A stretch of 64,000 nt of DNA from RPQJ01 sp963748985 (lineage in GTDB: Bacteria; Pseudomonadota; Gammaproteobacteria; Steroidobacterales; Steroidobacteraceae): the NCBI GenBank assembly GCA_963748985.1, contig CAVVKQ010000011.1:62001-126000 (forward strand). Reading direction: 5' to 3'. The position numbers and the translations under genes were made by a program. Below, in pieces: positions 25,266 to 33,604 of the stretch (within the stretch, counting starts at the first letter, position 1; each line of letters starts with the position of its first letter). The notes below the pieces were generated by a model, which worked only from the letters and a program-made list of their open reading frames with translations, ran no database searches and was not told the DNA's origin.

Positions 25266-26410
25266 GGACGGAAATAGCCGGACCCGGGCACTCGAGCCGC
25301 GCCCAGCGGACGTTCACGCTGACCGGCCGCCTGCTGGACGCCCTGCACATCGACGGGCCGCTGCTGCTGAGCGTGCTGGCGGTCTGTGCCGTTGGCCTGA
25401 TCGTGCTCTACAGCGCGGCAGGCGAGGACGTGCGCATCTTCCTCGGCCAGGCCGCGCGCGTCGGACTCGGCCTCGGCGTGCTGACGATCGTCGCGCAGAT
25501 TCCACCGCGGGTGATGCGGATCGGCGCGCCGTTCCTCTATGGCCTGGGCCTGCTGCTGCTGATCGCCGTTGCCGTGGTCGGCGATGTCGCGATGGGTGCG
25601 CAGCGCTGGCTCGACCTCGGATTCATCCGGTTCCAGCCGTCCGAGATAATGAAGATCGCGGTACCGCTCTGCTGTGCCTGGTACCTGCACGAGAGACCGC
25701 TGCCCCCCGACTTCTTGACGCTCGTCATCGTGGCACTGATCGTGCTCGTGCCGACGCTGCTGATCGCCGAGCAGCCCGACCTCGGCACCGCGCTGCTGGT
25801 GACGGCAGGCGGCGGGCTCGTCATCCTGCTCGCGGGACTGCAACTGCGGTACATCCTGGGATTGGGCGCCGTGATCGCAGCAGCCATCCCGGTCGTCTGG
25901 AAGTTCCTGCTGCACGATTACCAGCGCCAGCGCGTGCTGACGTTCCTGAACCCGGAGAACGACCCGCTCGGAGCCGGCTACCACACGATCCAGTCGCAGA
26001 TCGCGATCGGCTCGGGCGGAATCTTCGGCAAGGGCTTCATGAACGGCAGCCAGGCACAGCTCGAGTTCCTGCCTGAACGCTCGACCGACTTCATCTTCGC
26101 CGTGATCGGCGAGGAATGGGGCCTCGTCGGCTGCATCGTGCTGATGGCGTTGTATCTGCTCGTCATCGGTCGCGGGCTCTACATCGCGACACAGGCACAG
26201 GACTCGTTCACCCGCCTGACGGCGGGCAGTCTCACGCTGCTGTTCTCGGTATACGCTTTCGTCAACAGCGGCATGGTCGCGGGACTGTTGCCTGTCGTCG
26301 GCGTGCCGCTGCCGCTCGTGAGTTACGGCGGCACATCGTTGGTGACCCTCATGGCAGGGTTCGGTATCCTCATGGCAATCCATTCCCGCCGCAAACTGGT
26401 CTCAACTTGA
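25262..26410 (+). CDS. rodA: Peptidoglycan glycosyltransferase RodA
   Basis: SEDS-family lipid II polymerase working with PBP2. The 382-residue protein has about ten membrane helices and the SEDS motifs LGLGVLTIVAQIPPRVMR, RWLDLGFIRFQPSEIMKIAVP, IAEQPDLGTALLV (with the catalytic-site Asp region), SQIAIGSGGIFGKGF, FLPERSTDFIFAVIGEEWG, and the C-terminal GVPLPLVSYGGTSL. ATG 25262 overlaps the mrdA stop; its own TGA overlaps the TTG start of mltB. Confidence 0.96.
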   Translation: MRTEIAGPGHSSRAQRTFTLTGRLLDALHIDGPLLLSVLAVCAVGLIVLYSAAGEDVRIFLGQAARVGLGLGVLTIVAQIPPRVMRIGAPFLYGLGLLLLIAVAVVGDVAMGAQRWLDLGFIRFQPSEIMKIAVPLCCAWYLHERPLPPDFLTLVIVALIVLVPTLLIAEQPDLGTALLVTAGGGLVILLAGLQLRYILGLGAVIAAAIPVVWKFLLHDYQRQRVLTFLNPENDPLGAGYHTIQSQIAIGSGGIFGKGFMNGSQAQLEFLPERSTDFIFAVIGEEWGLVGCIVLMALYLLVIGRGLYIATQAQDSFTRLTAGSLTLLFSVYAFVNSGMVAGLLPVVGVPLPLVSYGGTSLVTLMAGFGILMAIHSRRKLVST

Positions 26411-27531
26411 CACGGCAACCTTTCGCCCGGCGGGCCACCGGCCCGTTCCGCTGTATCACCCGCCCCTTCGCGGTTGCGTTCGCGCTTGCGCTCTGCCATG
26501 CGCAGCCTGCGCACGCCCAGGCATTCGATCCCACGCGCGCCGACATCGACGCTTTCATTGCCAGCGTCGGCAAGAAGCACGGCTTCGAGGCAGAGCCGCT
26601 CGTCGCGCTGTTTGCACAGGTCGAATCGAAGCCTGCAATCCTGCAGGCGATCGCGAAGCCGGCCGAGCGCACGCTGGCGTGGGACGAGTACCGGCCCAAG
26701 TTCCTGATCGAACGTCGCATCGCGCGTGGCGCCGAGGTCCATGGCCAGAAGCTGGCCGAACTCGAACGGGCCGCGGCTGCAAGTGGCGTCCCCGTGGACA
26801 TCCTGCTCGGCATCGTCGGCGTCGAGACGTTCTTCGGCGAAAACGTGGGCAAGTACCGCGTGATCGACGCACTCTCGACGCTCGCCTTCGATTACCCGCC
26901 ACGCCAGGAATTCTTCCGCAGCGAACTCGAGCAATACCTCGTGATGGCCCGCGAAGAAGGTCTTGACCCGCTCGCGCCGGTCGGCTCGTACGCGGGCGCA
27001 ATGGGACTGCCGCAGTTCATGCCCAGCAGCTTCCGCAGCTACGCGGTCGATGGCGACGCGGACGGCAAGCGCGACCTCTGGAACGACTGGGCCGACGTCT
27101 TCTCGAGCGTGGGCAACTACCTCAAGGTGCACGGCTGGCGCGCGGACGAACCGGTCCTGGCGGCAGCCGATGCCAGCAGCGCCAACCTGGAAGGCCTGGG
27201 CGAAAAGCTGGCGCTGACGGAAACCGTGGGATCGTTGCGAGCGCGCGGCGTCACGTTCGAGACGAGCCTGGCGGCGGACGCACCGGCGATGCTGGTCGCG
27301 CTCAAGGTGGCTGGCGGGACCGAGTACCGCGTCGGCTTCACCAATTTCTACGCGATCACGCGTTACAACCGCAGTCACATGTATGCGAGCGCCGTCAGCG
27401 ACCTGGCGGACGCCATTGGCGCCAGGCGCTCGGGGCTGCCGTTGCCCGCAGACGCCGGGCACGTCGTCCCCGCACCGACGAAGCCGCCCGCGCCATCGAG
27501 CGGATGGTCGACGACGACCTCCGGCACCTGA
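26407..27531 (+). CDS. mltB: Lytic murein transglycosylase B
   Basis: Cleaves glycan strands to 1,6-anhydro-MurNAc ends during wall expansion. Starting at TTG 26407, which overlaps the rodA stop (TTGA), the protein has 374 residues with a secretory signal ending HAQPAHAQ (about residue 38). The MltB domain has VALFAQVESKPAILQAIAKP, WDEYRPKFL, the catalytic glutamate in LLGIVGVETFFGENVGKYRV (shortened; Glu about 140), SYAGAMGLPQFMPSSFR and the C-terminal NFYAITRYNRSHMYA. There is no lipobox, so this is a soluble periplasmic form like SltB or a processed MltB. No ATG exists near the signal peptide in this frame, which supports TTG. Confidence 0.92.
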   Translation: MTRQPFARRATGPFRCITRPFAVAFALALCHAQPAHAQAFDPTRADIDAFIASVGKKHGFEAEPLVALFAQVESKPAILQAIAKPAERTLAWDEYRPKFLIERRIARGAEVHGQKLAELERAAAASGVPVDILLGIVGVETFFGENVGKYRVIDALSTLAFDYPPRQEFFRSELEQYLVMAREEGLDPLAPVGSYAGAMGLPQFMPSSFRSYAVDGDADGKRDLWNDWADVFSSVGNYLKVHGWRADEPVLAAADASSANLEGLGEKLALTETVGSLRARGVTFETSLAADAPAMLVALKVAGGTEYRVGFTNFYAITRYNRSHMYASAVSDLADAIGARRSGLPLPADAGHVVPAPTKPPAPSSGWSTTTSGT

Positions 27532-27571
27532 ACCCACCGCTCCACCCCAAACCTATGGTTCCAACGCAGAA

Positions 27572-28807
27572 ATGAAGCTCAAGCCGACACTGATTGCACT
27601 GGCGCTCGTCGCCGGCCTCGCCCTCGCCGGTTGCGGTTCCGACAAGAACGACGTCGCCGCCCCGGATGCCGCCAGTGACGCTGCATCGGCAGCGGCTCCT
27701 GCACCTGCCGCACCGCCTGCCACGGCGCTGCCCCCCCCGCCACAGCTCAACGCCCGCAGCTTCATCGTCATCGACCACGAGAGCGGTCGCGTGCTCGCGG
27801 CGCTCGAACCCGATTCACGCCAGGAACCGGCGAGCCTGACCAAGCTGATGACAGCCTATGTCGTGTTCCATTCGCTCAAGGAGGGCCGCATCAAGCTCGG
27901 GGACATGGTCACGGTGAGCGAGAACGCATGGCGGCAGGCGGCGCCGAAGCTCGGCGGCTCAGCCATGTACATCGAGGTCGGCACGCAGGTCTCGATCGAG
28001 AACCTGCTGCAGGGCATGATCGTGCAGTCGGGTAACGACGCGACGGTGGCGCTCGCCGAGCATGTGGCCGGCAACGAGGCCACCTTCGTGCAGATGATGA
28101 ACAACTTCGCGAAGCGGCTCGGCCTCACAGGCACGCACTTTACCGATTCCGCGGGCATGCCCAACCCGGAGCAGTACATCACGGCGCGGGACGCGGCGCT
28201 GCTCGCGAACGCACTGATCCGCGAATTCCCGGAGTACTACCGCTGGTACTCGCAGAAGGAGTTCACCTGGAACGATATCACGCAGCAGAACCGCAACGGG
28301 CTCCTGTGGCGCGACCCGACGGTGGACGGAGTCAAGACCGGCCACACGAAGTCCGCGGGCTACTGCCTGGTTACGTCCGCGAAGCGCGGCGACATGCGGC
28401 TGGTCTCCGCCGTGATGGGCACGGATTCAATGCGTGCCCGCGAGGAAGCGAGCTCCGCTTTGCTCAACTATGGCTTCAACTTCTTCGAGACCAGGCGCGT
28501 TTACGCGGCTGGCCAGCCACTCACCACGATGCGCGTCTGGAAGGGCAAGCAGGACGAGGTCGGGCTGACCGTGGGTCGCGACCTCTACGTCACGAACCAG
28601 CGCGGTCACGTGAGTTCGGTAAAAGCTGACTTCGAGCTGCCGGAGACGCTGGTCGCACCGCTCGCGAAGAACAAGTCGGTCGGCAAGGCCAGGGTGGTCG
28701 TCGATGGCCAGACGATCGCGACGTACGAACTCTTCCCGACTGCAGACGTGGCCGCCGCCGGCTTCTTCGGCCGCGCCTGGGACAGCTTGCGGCTGCTGTT
28801 CCACTGA
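27572..28807 (+). CDS. dacA: D-alanyl-D-alanine carboxypeptidase, predicted lipoprotein
   Basis: PBP5/6-type enzyme that trims the terminal D-Ala of murein pentapeptides. The 411-residue protein has the S11 motifs SLTK (Ser about 88), SGN (about 153-155) and KTGHT (255-259), then the PBP5 C-terminal beta domain. The N-terminus is unusual: a signal peptide ending LALAGC (Cys 21) predicts lipidation, followed by a 35-residue Ala/Pro linker. PBP5 is normally cut by signal peptidase I and held by a C-terminal amphipathic helix, and the end here (FFGRAWDSLRLLF) could still supply one. A dat gene making or using D-Ala/D-Glu follows after 10 bp. Confidence 0.94.
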   Translation: MKLKPTLIALALVAGLALAGCGSDKNDVAAPDAASDAASAAAPAPAAPPATALPPPPQLNARSFIVIDHESGRVLAALEPDSRQEPASLTKLMTAYVVFHSLKEGRIKLGDMVTVSENAWRQAAPKLGGSAMYIEVGTQVSIENLLQGMIVQSGNDATVALAEHVAGNEATFVQMMNNFAKRLGLTGTHFTDSAGMPNPEQYITARDAALLANALIREFPEYYRWYSQKEFTWNDITQQNRNGLLWRDPTVDGVKTGHTKSAGYCLVTSAKRGDMRLVSAVMGTDSMRAREEASSALLNYGFNFFETRRVYAAGQPLTTMRVWKGKQDEVGLTVGRDLYVTNQRGHVSSVKADFELPETLVAPLAKNKSVGKARVVVDGQTIATYELFPTADVAAAGFFGRAWDSLRLLFH

Positions 28808-28817
28808 CGCAGACACG

Positions 28818-29702
28818 ATGGCCGATCCGTATCCCACCTGCTGGTTGAACGGCGAGTACCTCCCGCTGACGGAGGCACGAATCTCGCCGCTCGACCGCGG
28901 TTTCCTGTTTGCGGACGGAGCTTACGAAGTGGTGCCGGTACATCGCGGGCGGCCGTTCCGGATGCGCCAGCATCTCGAACGCTTCGACCGCAGCCTGGCG
29001 GAACTGCGCATCCACAATCCGCTGCCGCTGGAGGGCTGGGTCGAGGTGACGAACACGCTCGTCGCCGCGGCCAACGCAACCGAGCTGCTGGTCTACCTGC
29101 AGGTGACGCGCGGCATGGAGTACGGCCGCAACCACCTGTTTCCACCCGCAACGGTCGAACCAACGGGATTCGCTTTCGTCAGCCCGTACCCGCCACCGGC
29201 GCCGGCGCTGCTCGAGCGCGGCCTTGCCGGCGTCACGCTCGAGGACACGCGCTGGGCGCGTTGCGACATCAAGTCGGTCGCGCTGCTCGCGAACGTGCTG
29301 CTGCGCCAGGAGGCGCAGGACAAGGGCGGCTCTGAAGCCATCCTCATGCGGGATGGGCGCGTGACCGAAGGCTCTTCCAGCACCGTCTTCATCGTGCGCG
29401 ACGGCACGCTGGTCACGCCACCCAACGATCAGAGCATCCTGCCGGGCACCTCCCGCGACGCGGTGATCGAACTCGCGGCGGGTTGGCTGCCCGTCGAGAT
29501 CCGCACGTTCAGCGTCGGCGAATTGCGCTCGGCGTCCGAAGTGTGGATCGCTTCCGCGGGTCGCGGCGTGCTGCCCGTCACCTCGGTGGACGGCAAGGCC
29601 ATCGGCACCGGCGCACCGGGCGCAACGTGGCTGTCGATGTATGCACGTCTGCAGCAGCACCTCGACGCGATCGCCGCACGGCCGGCACTGGTGGACGCAT
29701 GA
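28818..29702 (+). CDS. dat: D-amino-acid transaminase (class IV PLP aminotransferase)
   Basis: PLP enzyme of the branched-chain/D-amino acid aminotransferase fold. The 294 residues show LDRGFLFADGAYEVVPVHRG, RDP-like substrate loop, the Schiff-base lysine in CDIKSVALLANVL (about Lys 152), EAILMRDGRVTEGSSSTVFIV and ILPGTSRDAVIELA. The motif GAYEVV and the length fit D-alanine transaminase better than IlvE. Position directly after dacA suggests it handles D-Ala released from the wall or makes D-Glu. Its stop overlaps the ybeD ATG. Confidence 0.86.
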   Translation: MADPYPTCWLNGEYLPLTEARISPLDRGFLFADGAYEVVPVHRGRPFRMRQHLERFDRSLAELRIHNPLPLEGWVEVTNTLVAAANATELLVYLQVTRGMEYGRNHLFPPATVEPTGFAFVSPYPPPAPALLERGLAGVTLEDTRWARCDIKSVALLANVLLRQEAQDKGGSEAILMRDGRVTEGSSSTVFIVRDGTLVTPPNDQSILPGTSRDAVIELAAGWLPVEIRTFSVGELRSASEVWIASAGRGVLPVTSVDGKAIGTGAPGATWLSMYARLQQHLDAIAARPALVDA

Positions 29703-29980
29703 GCGGTTCGCCCCCCGGGCCCGAGGAGACGCTGCTCAGGTTTCCCACCGATTTCCCGGTGAAGATCATGGGCCAGGCGTCGGATGATTTCCGCAGCCTC
29801 GTCATGGGGATCGTGACGCGGCATTTCGGCACGCTCGAACCGGACCGCATCGAAGAGCGTCCCAGCAGCAACGGCAAGTACCTGTCGATCACGGTGACGG
29901 TGGTCGCCACCAGCAAGGCCCAGCTCGACGCGCTCTACATGGAGCTCACGTCCTGCAGCCAGGTGCTCGTTGCGCTCTGA
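29699..29980 (+). CDS. YbeD-family protein (DUF493)
   Basis: A 93-residue protein with LLRFPTDFPVKIMGQASDDF, RPSSNGKYLSITVTVVATSK and LDALYMELTSCSQVLVAL, the DUF493 alpha/beta fold with an ACT-like topology. In many gammaproteobacteria ybeD sits between dacA and lipB; here it is still after dacA-dat, but lipB-lipA lie on the opposite strand. ATG 29699 overlaps the dat stop (ATGA). Its last 46 bp overlap the end of lipB tail to tail. Confidence 0.9.
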   Translation: MSGSPPGPEETLLRFPTDFPVKIMGQASDDFRSLVMGIVTRHFGTLEPDRIEERPSSNGKYLSITVTVVATSKAQLDALYMELTSCSQVLVAL

Positions 29981-30654
29981 CGCGCCGCCTGGGCGCCGAA
30001 CCCCAGCGCACGCAACAACTGCGGCGCCAGCGCCTCGCTCACTTCGCGTACGCTGGCCGGGCCGCCCAGCTCACGGAGCTGCGTCATCTGCAGCCCTGCA
30101 TAGCCACAGGGATTGATGCGCGCGAACGGCTCGAGGTCCATCGCGACATTGAGGGCCAGCCCGTGATACGAACGGTTGCGACGGATGCGCAACCCGATGC
30201 TCGCAATCTTGCGCTCGCCGACGTACACGCCGGGTGCGTCGCGCTTGCCATGGGCCTGGATGCCCCACTGTGCGACCGTCGCGACGATGGCACGCTCGAT
30301 GCCTTCGACGAGCGCACGCACGCCGAGGCCGAGCCGCGCGAGGTCCAGCAACGGATAGACGACGAGTTGGCCGGGCCCGTGGTAGGTGACCTGCCCACCG
30401 CGATCGATGTCGACGACGGGAATGTCGCCCGGCGCCAGCAGGTGCACCGCCTTGGCGTTCATGCCCATCGTGAAGACGGGTGGATGCTCCAGGAACCAGA
30501 TTTCGTCGGGTGTTGCGGCCGTGGCCTCGTCGGTGCGGCGCTGCATGGCCCGCCACGTCGGCTCGTAGTCGACGCAGCCGAGCCACTTCAGCGCCGGTGT
30601 GGACGCGGCCGGCAGCACGCGCCGCGCGTCCGTATATGCGTTGCGTTCAGCCAC
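29935..30654 (-). CDS. lipB: Octanoyl-[ACP]:protein N-octanoyltransferase
   Basis: Transfers octanoate from ACP to lipoyl domains, the first step of lipoate assembly. The key motif RGGQVTYHGPGQLVVYPLLDL is visible (about residues 85-105), with the catalytic lysine in GERKIASIGLRI (about 149) and catalytic cysteine in RINPCGYAGLQM (about 183). I place the start at GTG 30654, which overlaps the lipA stop and gives 239 residues; an ATG at 30687 is a less likely alternative. Tail-to-tail overlap with ybeD is 46 bp. Confidence 0.94.
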   Translation of the reverse strand: MAERNAYTDARRVLPAASTPALKWLGCVDYEPTWRAMQRRTDEATAATPDEIWFLEHPPVFTMGMNAKAVHLLAPGDIPVVDIDRGGQVTYHGPGQLVVYPLLDLARLGLGVRALVEGIERAIVATVAQWGIQAHGKRDAPGVYVGERKIASIGLRIRRNRSYHGLALNVAMDLEPFARINPCGYAGLQMTQLRELGGPASVREVSEALAPQLLRALGFGAQAARQSATSTWLQDVSSM

Positions 30655-31693
30655 GCCTGGCGAGCCCACCTTCGGCGAGGCCGGCATTGTTCCGGGCCAG
30701 GGCCTGTTCGGCGCGGTAACTCGAGCGCACGAGCGGCCCCGACACGCATTCGATGAAGCCGAGCCCGAGCGCGTGCTGGCGGTACCGCGCAAATTCCTCG
30801 GGCGTCACGAAGCGTTCGACTGCCAGGTGGTTTACCGTCGGCCGCAGGTACTGGCCGAGCGTGAGCAGGTCCACGCCCGCAGCGCGCAGGTCGCGCATCG
30901 TCTCGAAGATCTCGTCGTCCGTTTCACCGAGGCCGAGCATCAGGCTGGTTTTCACCAGCACGTCGCCCTGCGCGCGGCGATACTGCCTGGCGTGAGCGAG
31001 CACGGCCAGCGTCTGATCGTAGGACGCGCGCGGATCACGCACGGGATGCGTGAGGCGACGCACGGTCTCGACGTTCTGCGCGAAGACGTCGAGTCCGCTG
31101 TCGACGACTGTCGCGACGTCGGCTTTCACGCCCTGAAAGTCGGGTGTCAGTGCCTCGACCGCGGTTGCGGGATTGAGGCGCTTGATCTCGCGCACGCACG
31201 CGGCGAAGTGCGCGGCGCCGCCATCGGGCAGGTCGTCGCGGTTCACCGACGTCAGCACGACGTACTTGAGCTGCATCAGCTGCACGGTACGGGCAGCATT
31301 GGCGGGTTCGTCGGCATCGAGCCAGCCACGCGGATTGCCGGTATCGACGGCGCAGAAGCGGCACGCTCGCGTGCAGACCTCTCCCATCAACATGATCGTC
31401 GCGGTGCCCGCATTCCAGCACTCGCCGATGTTGGGGCACCTGGCTTCCTCGCAGACCGTGGCGAGGCGGTGTTCCCGCACGGTCTGCTTGACCCTTTCGA
31501 AGCCGCGACCCGCCGGCATCGGTGCCCGCAGCCAACCAGGCTTGCGGCCCGCAGGTGTCACGGGCGCGCTCGACGCAGCGGCCTTGATGCCGTCACGGAT
31601 CGCCGTAAATCCCTGAACAGTCTGGTATTTTTCACCGCTCGAGGCAGCGGCCTTGACGCCCGGGACGACCGGAATGCCTTTGAACTCGCTCAT
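30647..31693 (-). CDS. lipA: Lipoyl synthase
   Basis: Radical-SAM enzyme that inserts two sulfurs into the octanoyl chain. The 348-residue protein carries the auxiliary cluster motif CEEARCPNIGEC (Cys 81, 86, 92) and the radical SAM motif CTRACRFC (Cys 107, 111, 114), then RDDLPDGGAAHF, LTPDFQG, and KTSLMLGLGETDDE. The first 55 residues are a longer than usual, low-complexity extension; an internal start cannot be excluded. It is followed by lipB with an 8-bp overlap. Confidence 0.96.
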   Translation of the reverse strand: MSEFKGIPVVPGVKAAASSGEKYQTVQGFTAIRDGIKAAASSAPVTPAGRKPGWLRAPMPAGRGFERVKQTVREHRLATVCEEARCPNIGECWNAGTATIMLMGEVCTRACRFCAVDTGNPRGWLDADEPANAARTVQLMQLKYVVLTSVNRDDLPDGGAAHFAACVREIKRLNPATAVEALTPDFQGVKADVATVVDSGLDVFAQNVETVRRLTHPVRDPRASYDQTLAVLAHARQYRRAQGDVLVKTSLMLGLGETDDEIFETMRDLRAAGVDLLTLGQYLRPTVNHLAVERFVTPEEFARYRQHALGLGFIECVSGPLVRSSYRAEQALARNNAGLAEGGLARRG

Positions 31694-31736
31694 GGGCCCG
31701 CATTGTACTTGCAGCGCGCAGGTGCGTCCGCGAGGT

Positions 31737-32467
31737 TCACGAACGCAGCCGCGCGTTCAACGCAGCGAGGCGCTCCGGCGTGCCGATGTCGAGCCAGTCG
31801 CCCTCGAACACTTCCACGCCGACGCGTCCGTTGACGGCTGCTGTGCGCAGCAGTGGCGCGAGCTTGAAGACGCCGTCCGCGCAGCCATTGAACAGCGACG
31901 GCTGATACACGCCGAGTCCCGAGAACGTGCATTTCGGCAAGGCCGCGATCCTGCTCGCCACGGACGTGTCCGCCGCCGTTCCCGGCACGGGCTCGACCAT
32001 GCGTCCCGCGTCGAACGCGAAATCGCCCTGGCGGTTGTGCCCGGGGTTCGGCACCAGCACGAGGTGCGCCTGGTCCTTGCCCGGCAGCCCCTGCGCGTAC
32101 CTCTCGCGCAGGTCCGCCAAGGGGTACTGCATCCAGACGTCGCCGTTCAGCACCAGGAATGGCTCGACACCCATCGGGCACAGCAACGGCAACGCACGGA
32201 AGATGCCGCCGCCCGTCTCGAGCGGTTCCGGCCCCTCCTGGCTGTAGTCGATTCTCAGCCCGTAGCGCGAACCGTCGCCGAGCGCTGCCGGAATCTGTTC
32301 ACCGAGCCACGACAGATTGACGACTACTTCGCTGAACCCCGCCGTCGCCAGCGCATAGAGGTGATGCTCGATCAACGCCATGCCGCCCACGTCGAGCAGC
32401 GGCTTCGGACGGCTGAGCGTGAGCGGTCGCATGCGCTCGCCCCTCCCCGCCGCGAGGATCATGGCTT

Positions 32468-32471
<4 letters not shown>
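31737..32471 (-). CDS. murU: N-acetylmuramate alpha-1-phosphate uridylyltransferase
   Basis: Nucleotidyltransferase that makes UDP-MurNAc from MurNAc-1-phosphate in the peptidoglycan-recycling shortcut that bypasses fosfomycin-sensitive MurA. The sugar-nucleotide motif AMILAAGRGERMRPLTLSRPKPLL is partly visible as GRGERMRPLT, then ALIEHHLYAL, FLVLNGDVWM and GDWLDIGTPERL. Starting at TTG 32471 (overlapping the amgK stop, TTGA, with AAGG nine bases upstream) gives the family N-terminus (L/M)KAMILAAG and 244 residues; ATG 32462 has no ribosome site. Pairing with amgK is the main functional evidence against other pyrophosphorylases. Confidence 0.88.
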
Positions 32472-33526
<1,055 letters not shown>

Positions 33527-33589
33527 GCGGGGACCCCGGTCGGGCTGGAATACGGGCGGGCAATAGTCGGATGCGGCGATTCGCACGCA

Positions 33590-33597
33590 ATTATAAT
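33590..33597. promoter_or_regulatory. Overlapping divergent -10 boxes of amgK and lptD
   Basis: ATTATAAT at 33590-33597 contains TATAAT on the plus strand (33592-33597) and TATAAT on the minus strand (33595-33590). The plus box places the lptD transcription start at about 33604, at the ATG (33605), so lptD mRNA would be leaderless or nearly so. The minus box serves amgK-murU with a leader of about 55 nt. Polymerase cannot occupy both at once, so the two operons should compete. -35 elements are weak on both sides. Confidence 0.6.
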
Positions 33598-33604
33598 CGT
33601 GCGG

